Made by a program: the position numbers and the translations under genes. The notes below the pieces were generated by a model. The model saw only the letters and a program-made list of their open reading frames with translations, searched no databases and was not told the DNA's origin. This document shows positions 26,531 to 35,670 of a stretch of DNA of 64,000 nt, one piece after another (position 1 is the stretch's first letter; each line of letters opens with the position of its first letter). Source of the stretch: Hallella seregens ATCC 51272 (GTDB lineage: Bacteria; Bacteroidota; Bacteroidia; Bacteroidales; Bacteroidaceae); contig NZ_JADU01000012.1 of the NCBI RefSeq assembly GCF_000518545.1, positions 1 to 64,000 of the forward strand, read 5' to 3'.

Positions 26531-27799
26531 TCACCTTATTTTGAGCGTGATGATGGTGAGGGCTGCAAGGATAATGGTGACAATCCAGAAGCGGATGGTG
26601 ATCTTGGCTTCGTGCTTGGGCGAGTGCGGACTCTTGATGAGATAGTGGCAATCGGGGTCCAGCTGCTCCTCGGTGATGCGGAAATTGTCGTGAATGGGCG
26701 TGCGCTTGAAGATGCGTTGCTTGATGCCTCTGTGCTTGCCGAGCTTGTAATACCACACCTGAAAGATAACGCTGAGGCTCTCAACAAAGAAGATGCCGCA
26801 GAGGATGGGCAGCAGCAATTCTTTGTGAATGATGATGGCACTCACGGCGATGATGCCGCCGATGGTGAGCGATCCGGTGTCGCCCATGAACACTTGGGCC
26901 GGGTAAGCATTGTACCAGAGGAAGCCGATGAGGGCTCCGACAAAGGCGCACATGAAGACAACCAGCTCTTGCGAGCCGGGAATGTACATGATATTCAGGT
27001 AGGCAGCGAACTCAATGTGCGAGCTCACATAGGCCAGAATGCCCAAGGCCACGCCGATGACGGCCGAGTTGCCTGCACACATGCCGTCCATGCCGTCGTT
27101 GAGATTAGCACCGTTGCTGACGGCTGTTACCACAAAGATGGTCATGATGACAAAGAGGATCCAGCCGGCAGCTGTTTTGTATTTGCCGCAGAACGACATG
27201 ATGGAGGAGTAATCGAGGTTGTGCCCTTTGACAAACGGGATGGTGGTCTTGAGCGTCTTGCGGGCCTCAGCTCGGTGCTTGACGACCACTTCCTGCCCTT
27301 GCCGCTCTAACACGATGTTCTCGTTGGACTTCACGTCGGGCGATCCCCATAGCACGAGACCGACAATCAAGCCGATGCCTATCTGCCCCACGATCTTGTA
27401 CTTGCCCTTGAGACCTTCCTTGTTGCGGTGGAAAATCTTGATGAAGTCGTCCATGCCGCCGAGGAAGCCCAGCCACAGGGTGGTGATAATCATCAGTATC
27501 AGATAGATGTTGCGCAGACGACCGAGCAGCAAAACCGGAATGAGGATGGAGACAATAATGATGACTCCGCCCATTGAGGGTACGCCAATCTTCTTGACAC
27601 CGAACGGATCGATCTTGGCATCACGCTGTGTCTCTGTAATCTGTTTGCTCTTGAGATACTTGATGAAGCGCTCGCCGAACCAGGCTGAGATGACAAGAGA
27701 CAGGATGAGTGCCAGCAAGGCACGGAAAGAAATGTAGCCCCAGATGCGTGCGCCGGAGATACCAAACTGTTCCAGGAACCGAAAAAGATAATACAGCAT
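26531..27799 (-). CDS. mraY: Phospho-MurNAc-pentapeptide-transferase
   Basis: MraY moves phospho-MurNAc-pentapeptide to undecaprenyl phosphate, making lipid I. The 422-aa, multi-pass protein carries MGGVIII near the N terminus, the active-site motif NLNDGMDGM, and the MGDTGSLTIGG signature. Between the third and fourth signature regions is a hydrophilic insertion (about 175-215; VVVKHRAEARKTLK) that makes it about 60 residues longer than E. coli MraY, as is usual in Bacteroidales. A 110-bp gap separates it from murD. Confidence 0.95.
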   Translation of the reverse strand: MLYYLFRFLEQFGISGARIWGYISFRALLALILSLVISAWFGERFIKYLKSKQITETQRDAKIDPFGVKKIGVPSMGGVIIIVSILIPVLLLGRLRNIYLILMIITTLWLGFLGGMDDFIKIFHRNKEGLKGKYKIVGQIGIGLIVGLVLWGSPDVKSNENIVLERQGQEVVVKHRAEARKTLKTTIPFVKGHNLDYSSIMSFCGKYKTAAGWILFVIMTIFVVTAVSNGANLNDGMDGMCAGNSAVIGVALGILAYVSSHIEFAAYLNIMYIPGSQELVVFMCAFVGALIGFLWYNAYPAQVFMGDTGSLTIGGIIAVSAIIIHKELLLPILCGIFFVESLSVIFQVWYYKLGKHRGIKQRIFKRTPIHDNFRITEEQLDPDCHYLIKSPHSPKHEAKITIRFWIVTIILAALTIITLKIR

Positions 27800-27843
27800 G
27801 CGAATACTCTTTTGATGTTTTTGGATAGGGGGAGGCTGCAGCC

Positions 27844-29301
27844 CTATTTCCCGATGCCGAAAATGTCGCGCAGAACCTCGCGGTCGTCGAAGTGATGCTT
27901 CACGCCTTGAATCTCTTGATAGTTCTCATGGCCCTTGCCAGCCACGAGAATCACGTCGCCTTTCCGGGCCATCATGCAGGCCGTGCGGATGGCTTCCCGG
28001 CGGTCGGCCATGCTGATGACCTTTTTCTGCTGGTCTGCATTGAGCCCGGCCAGCATGTCGTTGATGATGTCCTGCGGGTTCTCGAAGCGTGGGTTGTCAC
28101 TCGTGATGATGACACGGTCGCTCTGTCGCACGGCTTCCTGGGCCATGAGCGGCCGCTTGCCCTTGTCGCGGTTGCCACCCGCACCACAGACCGTGATGAC
28201 GTGTCCCTTGCCGTTGAGTACTTCGTGGATGGCGTTGAGCACGTTGGCCAGTGCGTCGGGAGTGTGTGCATAGTCCACAATGCCCGTATAGCCCTCGGGT
28301 GAGGTGATGGGTTCCAGCCGGCCGCTCACACTGTGCAGCGTGCTGAGCACCACGAGAATCTCTTCCGGCTGCTTGCCCAGCATGCGGGCTGCACCGTAGA
28401 CGGCGAGCAGGTTGCTCACGTTGAACTTGCCGATAAACTGCACGCCCACCTCATGACCGTCTACATCAAGGTACATCCCGGCGAAGTGCATCTCGATGAT
28501 GCGGGCCCGGAAGTCGGCCATCTGACGCATGGAATAGGTCTTGACCACGGCCTTGGTGTTCTGCACCATCACCATGCCGTTCTTGTCATCGGCGTTGGTA
28601 ATGGCAAAGGCTGTCTTGGGTAACCCGTCGAAGAAGGCCTTTTTGGCGTTGCGGTAGTTCTCGAATGTCTTGTGATAGTCCAGGTGGTCGCGGGTGAGAT
28701 TGGTGAAGATGCCGCCGGTAAACTTCAGTCCGGCGATGCGTTTTTGGGCGATAGCGTGGCTGGAGCACTCCATAAAAGCATATTCGCACCCGGCTTCGAC
28801 CATGCGGGCGAGCAGCATATTCAGTTCGATGGGGTCGGGAGTGGTATGGTCGGCAGGGATGGCTTCATCCTCGATGTAGTTGCAGACGGTGGAGAGCAGA
28901 CCGCATTTGTGACCCATCTTGCGGAACATATTATATAATAAGGTGGCGATGGTAGTCTTGCCATTGGTGCCTGTCACACCTACGAGCTTGAGCTTGCGCG
29001 AGGGGTCTCCGTAGAACAGGGTAGCCACCTTGCCAGCTGCATCTTCCGTGGATTCCACCTGCACGTAGGTCACGCCCAGTGCTTTCTCCGTGGGCATATC
29101 CTCGCAGAGCACAGCCTTGGCTCCGAGTTCGATGGCCTTTGGGATAAACAGATGGCCGTCTACCTGTGTCCCTTTCATGGCCACAAAGAGGTGACCGTCT
29201 TTCACTTGGCGCGAGTCGATGTCTACACCTGTGATTTCCACATCTGTCTCGCCGGCCATGGCGAGCGGCCTGATGTTCTTCAGCAACTCTTGAATCTTCA
29301 T
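27844..29301 (-). CDS. murE: UDP-MurNAc-tripeptide synthetase (meso-DAP-adding)
   Basis: MurE adds the third residue of the stem peptide. The 485-aa protein starts at 29301 ([13 protein letters not shown]); the longer open frame upstream overlaps ftsI codons and lacks family similarity. The P-loop is [16 protein letters not shown]. The substrate motif DNPR (in [11 protein letters not shown]) predicts meso-diaminopimelate rather than lysine. The gene lies 44 nt after ftsI. Confidence 0.95.
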   Translation of the reverse strand: MKIQELLKNIRPLAMAGETDVEITGVDIDSRQVKDGHLFVAMKGTQVDGHLFIPKAIELGAKAVLCEDMPTEKALGVTYVQVESTEDAAGKVATLFYGDPSRKLKLVGVTGTNGKTTIATLLYNMFRKMGHKCGLLSTVCNYIEDEAIPADHTTPDPIELNMLLARMVEAGCEYAFMECSSHAIAQKRIAGLKFTGGIFTNLTRDHLDYHKTFENYRNAKKAFFDGLPKTAFAITNADDKNGMVMVQNTKAVVKTYSMRQMADFRARIIEMHFAGMYLDVDGHEVGVQFIGKFNVSNLLAVYGAARMLGKQPEEILVVLSTLHSVSGRLEPITSPEGYTGIVDYAHTPDALANVLNAIHEVLNGKGHVITVCGAGGNRDKGKRPLMAQEAVRQSDRVIITSDNPRFENPQDIINDMLAGLNADQQKKVISMADRREAIRTACMMARKGDVILVAGKGHENYQEIQGVKHHFDDREVLRDIFGIGK

Positions 29302-29345
29302 ATTCTTGCTTGGTTTATAGTTCTTGACATGGAGCCGCGGGGCTG

Positions 29346-31526
29346 TCATTCCAGCGTGAGGACACAGGTTTCTCCCTTTGTCTTCTTGATGAAATGTCCG
29401 GGTTCCAGGCTTTGCTTCACCACCCGTCCCCGTCCGAGGAGGCGGCATTTCACGCCCCGCTTCTCAATCAGGTAGACTGCATCGCGTGCGCCCATGCCGC
29501 TCACGTCTGGGATGTATCGGTTGCCGAGGTCGTTGCGGCGGAGCAGAGCCACGAGATTCTGCCGCTTCTCGGCAATGCCCCATATCTTGTTCCGGGACGC
29601 AGTGATGGCTGAACCTGAGAAGTCGGCATTGGTCTTGATGCCCAGATGCGACAGCACATAGTCGGCAGAAAGGATGTTTCCGTCTTTCACGTCGGGGACG
29701 AACACCGATGCGGAGTCGCGGGCATCTTTGACATCGAGCCGAATATCCTGGGCCATGATGCCCTCGGCAATGTGATGGAACACCACGCCGCTCATGCCGC
29801 CGCCCGATGCCGGGAGTCCCGACTTCTGGATGCACACGATACAGCTGTAGCGAGGATTGTCGGCAGGAAAGTAGCCGGCAAAGGAGAGCAGGTAGTTCAT
29901 CGTGCCGCTCTTGTACCCTGCGGCGCCCTTGGACATCTGTGCGGTGCCCGTCTTGCCGGCCACTTGGAACGATTCGGAGCCGGCTTTCTTGCCGAGTCCC
30001 TCGCTTACCACCTTGCGCAGCATCTCCTGCATGTCCTTGATAACCTTTGGCGAGGCGATCTGTTCATGGCCTTTCACCACCTGCGGCGGGAACTCCTCGA
30101 TGACCTCGCCGTCCTTGATGGCAGCCTTTACAAAGCGGGGCTGCATCATGCGTCCGCCGTTGGCAATGGCGTTGTAGAACGCTAAGGTCGAGATGGGAGG
30201 TATCTGGGTCTCATAGCCGATGCTCATCCAGGGCAGTGCCGTGTTGCTCCAGTTCGTCCATTCGCCGCGCTTGTTCTTCATGGGCATCCGTACCTTGCCC
30301 GATGCTGCCCCCACAATGGGGATATGCAAGTCGGCCGTAATGCCCGAGCGGTACACTCCACGCACGAATTTCTCCGGGTTGCTGTGATAGTATTCGTCGA
30401 TGATACGGCTCACCCCGATGTTGGAACTCACTTTCAGCGTCTTGGGCAAGTTCATTGTTCCATAGCCTCCGCGCCGCCAGTTATGGTCTTTCATCTCGCG
30501 CCCGTACATGGGCCAGATGCCGGGACCGGTCTCTACCACTTTGTTGGTGTCGCACATGCCGTCTTCCAGTGCGGTCATAATGGAGATGGGCTTGAACACC
30601 GAACCGGGCTCCAACAGGTCGCTGACGGCATGGTTTTTAATTTCGCGGTACTCGCCGTCGACGCACTTTTCCATGTTGACGATGGCTTTAATGTCGCCCG
30701 TCTGCACCTCCATGACAATGGCCACGCCCACGTTACCGTTGATTTCGCGCAGTTCGTTGATGACGGATCGCTCGGCCAAATCCTGCATGCTCACGTCTAT
30801 GGTGGTCACAATATCGGCTCCAGCGATGGGCGGTATGTCCATGATGTCCAGAAATTTATTGAGCACTTTCCGGCGGTGCTTGATGCCATTGGTGCCCCGC
30901 AACAGTGAGTCGTACGACAGTTCGATGCCGCACCGCGGTGTGCGGCCGTCGTTCATGGCGGCATACATGTCGCCTACGGTTCGCCCGGCCAGCGTGCCGT
31001 AGGGCCGCTCGCGCGAGTTCAGCTCGTCGCAATGAAAGCCGCTTTGAAACTTCGACAGCCGGAACACGGGCAGCTGTTTCACCTCGGAGAACGTGTTATA
31101 GTTGATGCGCTTCGGCCATATGGGCCAGTGGCGTTTCTCTTTCTTCATGCCCTCGGCCAAGTGATTCTTAAAAGCCGTGGCACTTTGTTCGGGGAAGATG
31201 TCGTGTAATCCGTTGCAGATGCTGTCTATCTTGGCATGCCACAGCGAGTCGTTGCCAGCCTCGTGTAGCTGCCTGAAGTCCATGTAGATCTTGAATTCGG
31301 GAAGCGAAGAAGCCAGCAGCTGGCCGTCGCAGCTCAGTATGTTGCCGCGCACGGGCACCACCTCTACGCTGTCTTTCTTCACCCGGCTGGCCACTTTCGT
31401 CCAGTAGTCGCGCTTGGCCGTCATGATGTAGCTGGCCTTGACGAGGACGGCAAGAGCCAGCAAGGTCATCAGAATGGCGATGGCCCGGTATCGGGGGATA
31501 ATCTTTTTATTGTCAAACTTGCTCAT
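29346..31526 (-). CDS. ftsI: Septal penicillin-binding protein (class B transpeptidase) with PASTA domain
   Basis: The 726-aa protein is the PBP3-like D,D-transpeptidase of the divisome. It has one N-terminal membrane anchor (about 14-36), the dimerisation domain, and the transpeptidase motifs SVFK (S309-K312), SSN (367-369) and KTGT (525-528). A single C-terminal PASTA domain follows (about 660-726; [21 protein letters not shown]). A C-terminal PASTA domain is common in Bacteroidota FtsI but absent from E. coli FtsI. It starts 6 nt after the FtsL-like gene, as expected for partners. Confidence 0.95.
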   Translation of the reverse strand: MSKFDNKKIIPRYRAIAILMTLLALAVLVKASYIMTAKRDYWTKVASRVKKDSVEVVPVRGNILSCDGQLLASSLPEFKIYMDFRQLHEAGNDSLWHAKIDSICNGLHDIFPEQSATAFKNHLAEGMKKEKRHWPIWPKRINYNTFSEVKQLPVFRLSKFQSGFHCDELNSRERPYGTLAGRTVGDMYAAMNDGRTPRCGIELSYDSLLRGTNGIKHRRKVLNKFLDIMDIPPIAGADIVTTIDVSMQDLAERSVINELREINGNVGVAIVMEVQTGDIKAIVNMEKCVDGEYREIKNHAVSDLLEPGSVFKPISIMTALEDGMCDTNKVVETGPGIWPMYGREMKDHNWRRGGYGTMNLPKTLKVSSNIGVSRIIDEYYHSNPEKFVRGVYRSGITADLHIPIVGAASGKVRMPMKNKRGEWTNWSNTALPWMSIGYETQIPPISTLAFYNAIANGGRMMQPRFVKAAIKDGEVIEEFPPQVVKGHEQIASPKVIKDMQEMLRKVVSEGLGKKAGSESFQVAGKTGTAQMSKGAAGYKSGTMNYLLSFAGYFPADNPRYSCIVCIQKSGLPASGGGMSGVVFHHIAEGIMAQDIRLDVKDARDSASVFVPDVKDGNILSADYVLSHLGIKTNADFSGSAITASRNKIWGIAEKRQNLVALLRRNDLGNRYIPDVSGMGARDAVYLIEKRGVKCRLLGRGRVVKQSLEPGHFIKKTKGETCVLTLE

Positions 31527-31532
31527 GAGCGA

Positions 31533-31973
31533 CTACTTCTCTTCGGGCACATTAATGATATAAGGAGGTTGACTGGCCATCTTCAGCACGCTGTCCTTGT
31601 TGTTCTTCAGCTCGTTGAGCACATTGCTCTCGCGGCTCTTTTCCGTGAGCTGGCTGTTGCTCGACAGTGCCTTGTACTTGGCATCCTGCAGTTGTGTCTG
31701 CAGATGGTCTATCTCGATGATGTCCTGCTGGCAGCTGTAACGGTTGGAGATATAGAGCAGCATAAAGAAAGCGATGAGCACGAAGAGCCAGATTTGTCGT
31801 CGAATGATGGCCGTGTTGAGGATGTCGCCACCAAGAATCTTGCGCAGGGAGAGGGTGCGCGACAGCGGGGCCTCGCCCTCGATGGCCTGTTCCTGAATCA
31901 CTTCCTTGAGTGAGAGGCCCTCACCCTCGGTCAGTTCCTTGTTGTCGTCCTGTTTGGTTTCGTCTTCTTTCAT
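31533..31973 (-). CDS. ftsL: FtsL-like division protein
   Basis: The 146-aa protein has a cytoplasmic acidic N-terminal tail of about 65 residues, one transmembrane helix (IWLFVLIAFFMLLYISNRY) and an extracytoplasmic coiled coil (DIIEIDHLQTQLQDAKYKAL). This topology and the place between rsmH and ftsI define the Bacteroidota FtsL-like protein; sequence identity to proteobacterial FtsL is not visible. Its start codon overlaps the rsmH stop by 4 nt. Confidence 0.85.
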   Translation of the reverse strand: MKEDETKQDDNKELTEGEGLSLKEVIQEQAIEGEAPLSRTLSLRKILGGDILNTAIIRRQIWLFVLIAFFMLLYISNRYSCQQDIIEIDHLQTQLQDAKYKALSSNSQLTEKSRESNVLNELKNNKDSVLKMASQPPYIINVPEEK

Positions 31974-32908
31974 TTCTTCTCTGCAATTCTCAGTTTCGCG
32001 CTTCTGCTTCTCGGATTTCTGGTTTGCTCTTCTTCGCCGGGCACGATCACCTTGTTGTTGATGAGCGTATAGGGACTTTCAATGCGTCCGAAGAAGTCTT
32101 GTTGTATCTTGCCCCCCACATTGCCGGTCTTCATCACGTTCTTCACGATGCGGTCTTCCAGCGAGTGGTAGGTGATGACGCTCAGCCGGCCACCCGGCCG
32201 CAACAGTTCGGTGGCGGCGGCCAGCATCTCTTTGAGTGCGGCCATCTCGTGATTCACCTCAATGCGCAGGGCCTGAAACAGCTTGGCCATATCTTTTTTT
32301 TCGCGCTCCCGCCGGAAGAGGGGCTCCACGGCCTGGATGAAATCCTGTGTCGTGACAATGCGTTTGTCCTGTCGGGCCTTGGCCACTGTGGCTGCAATGC
32401 GACGCGAGCTCTTCAGTTCGCCGTAGAGATAGAAGATGTCGGCCAGCCGTTCTTCCTCATAGTCGTTCACAATGTCGGCCGCTGTCTTCCCCGCACGTTT
32501 GTTCATCCGCATGTCGAGCGGGGCATCGAAGCGGAAAGAGAACCCGCGGCTCTCGTCATCAAAGTGATGGCTTGATACGCCGAGGTCGCCCAGCACCCCG
32601 TCTATCTGCTCCACACCGTAGTAGCGCATCCAGTTTTTCAGGTATCTGAAGTTCGACCTTACAAAGGTGAAATTCCCCGGTGCCGGGTGCGATGCACTGG
32701 ACGTGAAAGCGGCGTTCTGTTCCGCGTCGGCGTCCTGGTCGAAGCTGTAGAGCCGTCCTTCCGGACCAAGCCGCGAGAGGATCTCTCGCGAGTGCCCGCC
32801 GCCTCCAAAGGTAACATCCACGTAGATGCCGTTCGGTTTGATGTTGAGCCCATCAATGCTCTCGGTCAAGAGCACGGGTACATGGTAAGTCTCTGCGGTC
32901 TTTGTCAT
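31970..32908 (-). CDS. rsmH: 16S rRNA (cytosine1402-N4)-methyltransferase
   Basis: RsmH (MraW) methylates C1402 in the ribosomal P site. The 312-aa protein starts at 32908 (MTKTAETYHVPVLL). YVDVTFGGGGHSREIL is the SAM-binding motif; GVLGDLGVSSHHFDD, FRFDAPLDMRM and the C-terminal SVITYHSLEDRIVK are family signatures. Start and stop both overlap their neighbours by 4 nt (ATGA), indicating translational coupling. Confidence 0.96.
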   Translation of the reverse strand: MTKTAETYHVPVLLTESIDGLNIKPNGIYVDVTFGGGGHSREILSRLGPEGRLYSFDQDADAEQNAAFTSSASHPAPGNFTFVRSNFRYLKNWMRYYGVEQIDGVLGDLGVSSHHFDDESRGFSFRFDAPLDMRMNKRAGKTAADIVNDYEEERLADIFYLYGELKSSRRIAATVAKARQDKRIVTTQDFIQAVEPLFRREREKKDMAKLFQALRIEVNHEMAALKEMLAAATELLRPGGRLSVITYHSLEDRIVKNVMKTGNVGGKIQQDFFGRIESPYTLINNKVIVPGEEEQTRNPRSRSAKLRIAEKK

Positions 32909-33363
32909 TCTGCGGTTGTCGTTTTCATCACGTCTTCCAAGGCGGCGCCAAAGGCATCCTTGTCCATGAACGGTTGCGAGGCCTCGGGGTCGTTGGCCCA
33001 AATCTCGATGGAGTCGCCCATACCCACGAATCTCAGCGACTGCTTGATGCCGGCGGTCTGGAGAAAGGGCTTGGGAATGAGGATGCGTCCCGTGGCATCC
33101 ACGCTGATATTGATGACGCCACTCACGAATGTTCGGTAAACCATCTGCTCCCGGCGGTCCCACCGCGAGAGCTTATGGCGCATCTCGTCCATCAGTGCGT
33201 TCCACACGCTCTCCGGATAAATCACCAAAATGTTCTCGAAGATGTCCTGGCGCAGCACAAGGTTCTCCTCGTCGGGCGACGTGAGCAACTTGCGGAAAGA
33301 GGCCGGCAGAAATGCCCGTCCTTTCGCATCAACCTTGGCTTCAATATTACCTAAAAAACGCAT
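32905..33363 (-). CDS. mraZ: Transcriptional regulator / division protein MraZ
   Basis: The 152-aa protein begins MRFLGNIEAKVDAKGRAFLPASFR, the AbrB-like SpoVT fold of MraZ, and has the second copy RILIPKPFLQTAG. MraZ binds DNA repeats upstream of its own operon and represses dcw in enterobacteria; matching boxes sit just upstream here (33409-33433). It is the first gene of the 13-gene dcw cluster. Confidence 0.95.
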   Translation of the reverse strand: MRFLGNIEAKVDAKGRAFLPASFRKLLTSPDEENLVLRQDIFENILVIYPESVWNALMDEMRHKLSRWDRREQMVYRTFVSGVINISVDATGRILIPKPFLQTAGIKQSLRFVGMGDSIEIWANDPEASQPFMDKDAFGAALEDVMKTTTAE

Positions 33364-33391
33364 GCGTACATCTATAAGCTCTATTCGCCCC

Positions 33392-33433
33392 CAAAGTTAC
33401 GCAAAATTCCCCACTTTGCGCCACTTTGCCCCA
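33392..33433 (-). promoter_or_regulatory. dcw promoter -7 element with three MraZ boxes
   Basis: On the minus strand TGGGG-CAAAG-TGGCG-CAAAG-TGGGG (33433-33409) is three TGGnG boxes separated by identical 5-nt spacers, so exactly 10 bp apart, followed by TAACTTTG (33399-33392). This is the architecture known for MraZ operators in E. coli and mycoplasmas. The boxes overlap the place where the -33 element should be, predicting autorepression by promoter occlusion. The leader would be about 25 nt. Confidence 0.75.
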
Positions 33434-33634
33434 CAATTTTTATGAATGTGCGTTTTTTATTGTTTCAAGGCAAGACGTGCCCGTTGTGTGAGGGGCTTTT
33501 CTTAGGTGCACAGGATTCAGGAGGCGCTTCGGCTTCATTGAGGGATAGTTCTTCATTTGGCTTCTTTTTGCTTGCATAACCCACAAAAAACAAACTTTTT
33601 TGTACAAGATTAAGGAATTTAGAAAAAGAAATGC

Positions 33635-33642
33635 TATTTTTG
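33635..33642 (+). promoter_or_regulatory. -7 element of the glycine-lipid operon
   Basis: TATTTTTG about 25 nt before the start codon at 33667. No TTTG is found at the expected spacing. Confidence 0.45.
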
Positions 33643-33666
33643 CATCTGTTTAGTATGGCGTAAAGG

Positions 33667-34557
33667 ATGAGCGAAAGCATAGAAAAGGAGACCAGCCAGG
33701 CTACGGACAGGGCCGCAGACAAGATCATTGATATTGAGAAAGTGCTGCGCAGCAAGATGGGCGACAAGGTGAAATTTTTGCCCCGAATGGTCGTAGCTTG
33801 GCTGAAACGCATGGTTCACGAGGACGAGGTTAATGATTTCTTGTGGAAAAGTCGTGACAAGGTGGGCACCGAGTGGCTTGCCGAGTGTGTCCGTTATCTT
33901 GATATGCACGTCACGATAGAGGGCGAAGAGAATCTGCCCGACAAGAACGACGGTCGGCTCTACACCTTTGTGTCCAATCATCCGCTGGGTGGTCAGGATG
34001 GTGTGTGCCTTGGCTCCATCATCGGCAAGCACTACGACGGCCGGTTTCGTTACCTGGTCAACGACCTGTTGATGTTTCTCCCGGGCTTGAAGCCAGTTTG
34101 TATCGGCATCAACAAGACAGGACGCCAAGGTCGCAATTTCCCCCAAATGGTCGAGTCGGGCTTCCAGAGCGACAACCACATGCTGATGTTTCCAGCCGGT
34201 CTCAATTCCCGTAAGACGGGCGGTATCATCCATGACCTGCCGTGGAAAAAGACTTTTATTACCAAGAGCGTGGAGTATCAGCGCGACGTGGTGCCCATTT
34301 ATTTCAGCGGGCGCAATTCCGAACGGTTTTATCGCATAGCCAAATGGCAGAGTCGGCTTGGGCTCAAGGTGAATCTTGCCATGCTGTTTCTGGTGGACGA
34401 GATGTATCGCAACGTGCACAAAGACTTCCGAATCGTCATTGGCAAGCCCATTCCCTGGCAGACTTTCGACAAGAGTCGAACCCCGATGGAATGGGCTAAA
34501 TTCGTTGAAGATCGCGTGTACGAACAAGCGGGTCCTGCCGGCCTTAGAGGCGAGTGA
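33667..34557 (+). CDS. glsA: PlsC-like acyltransferase, probable glycine-lipid O-acyltransferase GlsA
   Basis: The 296-aa protein has a lysophospholipid-acyltransferase fold. The catalytic region reads FVSNHPLGGQDG, with H105 and D111 separated by five residues rather than the usual four; the later motif FPAGLNSRK corresponds to the acyl-acceptor block. It is followed after 19 nt by a GNAT-type N-acyltransferase. In Bacteroides thetaiotaomicron such a pair (GlsA/GlsB) makes N-acyl-3-acyloxyacyl glycine, a serodipeptide-lipid precursor. I assign GlsA by this pairing and by the family, not by direct evidence. Confidence 0.78.
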   Translation: MSESIEKETSQATDRAADKIIDIEKVLRSKMGDKVKFLPRMVVAWLKRMVHEDEVNDFLWKSRDKVGTEWLAECVRYLDMHVTIEGEENLPDKNDGRLYTFVSNHPLGGQDGVCLGSIIGKHYDGRFRYLVNDLLMFLPGLKPVCIGINKTGRQGRNFPQMVESGFQSDNHMLMFPAGLNSRKTGGIIHDLPWKKTFITKSVEYQRDVVPIYFSGRNSERFYRIAKWQSRLGLKVNLAMLFLVDEMYRNVHKDFRIVIGKPIPWQTFDKSRTPMEWAKFVEDRVYEQAGPAGLRGE

Positions 34558-34576
34558 CCTTAAATAACAAGTGTTT

Positions 34577-35593
34577 ATGGAAGAACAGATTATCCAGCCG
34601 ATTAGTAAGGATTTGTTGAAAAGCGAGCTGACGCACGAACGTCTGCTGCGGACGACCAACAAGAGCCACAACGACATCTACATCGTGACGGCCCAGAACG
34701 CCCCGAATGTGATGTTGGAGATAGGGCGGTTGCGCGAGTTGGCCTTTCGCACCTCGGGCGGCGGCACCGGCAAGTCGGCGGATATAGACGAGTTCGACAC
34801 CATGGAAAACGGCTGCAGCCAGCTGGTGGTGTGGAATCCCGAAGCCGAAGAAATCATTGGCGGCTACCGTTATCTCTTCGGCGAGAATTGGCGGCTCAAT
34901 GCCGATGGACAGCCCAATTTGGCCATGAGCCACATGTTCCGCTTCTCTGAAAACTTCATGCGCGAGTATGCTCCCTATACTGTTGAGCTGGGCCGCTCGT
35001 TTGTTTCGCTGGAGTATCAGAATGTGCGCAGGAACACCAAGTCCATCTTTGCCCTCGACAACTTGTGGGACGGCCTCGGCGCCCTGACGGTCATCAACCC
35101 CCGTTGCAAGTATTTCTTTGGTAAGATGACGATGTATCCCTCGTTCGTAAGTCGTGGTCGCGACATGATACTCTACTTCCTGCGCAAGCACTTTGGCGAC
35201 CACGAGCAGCTCGTTGTACCGATGAATCCGTTGAAAACGAGCACTAACGAAGAAGAATTGTCCCGCATTTTCTGTGAAGACGACTTTAGGAAAGACTATC
35301 GCATTCTGAACCGGGAAATACGCAATCTGGGCTTCAACATCCCGCCGCTGATTAATGCTTACATGAATCTGAGCCCCACCATGAAGTTCTTCGGCACGGG
35401 CATCAACCGTGAGTTTGGCAATGTTGAGGAGAGTGGCATCCTGATTGCGATGGACGAAATCTTCGAGGAGAAGCGCGTGCGCCACATCAACAGCTTTGTC
35501 GACGAGCATCCCGAAGCCGTCAACCAAAGTCTCCCCCCGGCACCCTCCAGCATGAGCGGCCGTGCGGCAGCCCATCAAAATGTGTCCGATTAA
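34577..35593 (+). CDS. glsB: GNAT-fold N-acyltransferase, probable glycine N-acyltransferase GlsB
   Basis: The protein (338 aa from the ATG at 34577; a GTG at 34571 is an alternative) resembles the hemolysin/OlsB-like acyltransferases that form an amide bond between an amino acid and a 3-hydroxyacyl group. Recognisable blocks are LEIGRLRELAFRTSGGGTG, EIIGGYRYLFG and ELGRSFVSLEYQ. In the glycine-lipid pathway GlsB makes the monoacyl glycine that GlsA then acylates. It ends the two-gene operon at the hairpin at 35597-35615. Confidence 0.8.
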   Translation: MEEQIIQPISKDLLKSELTHERLLRTTNKSHNDIYIVTAQNAPNVMLEIGRLRELAFRTSGGGTGKSADIDEFDTMENGCSQLVVWNPEAEEIIGGYRYLFGENWRLNADGQPNLAMSHMFRFSENFMREYAPYTVELGRSFVSLEYQNVRRNTKSIFALDNLWDGLGALTVINPRCKYFFGKMTMYPSFVSRGRDMILYFLRKHFGDHEQLVVPMNPLKTSTNEEELSRIFCEDDFRKDYRILNREIRNLGFNIPPLINAYMNLSPTMKFFGTGINREFGNVEESGILIAMDEIFEEKRVRHINSFVDEHPEAVNQSLPPAPSSMSGRAAAHQNVSD

Positions 35594-35596
35594 GGT

Positions 35597-35615
35597 GTGT
35601 GCGGGTTTCGCACAC
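35597..35615 (+). terminator. Terminator after glsB
   Basis: GTGTGCG (35597-35603) pairs with CGCACAC (35609-35615) around a 5-nt loop, followed by TTGCCTTTTCTGTTTTC. Confidence 0.65.
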
Positions 35616-35670
35616 TTGCCTTTTCTGTTTTCAGTTCCCCCTCCTGTGGGAGAGCGCACTTGCATGCCGC

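Larger units (their letters stand above)
33364..33666. other. Divergent intergenic region mraZ / glsA
   Basis: This 303-bp gap holds the mraZ promoter with MraZ boxes (33392-33433) and a -7 element for the acyltransferase gene (33635-33642). I see no gene or convincing hairpin in the remaining AT-rich middle. Confidence 0.6.
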
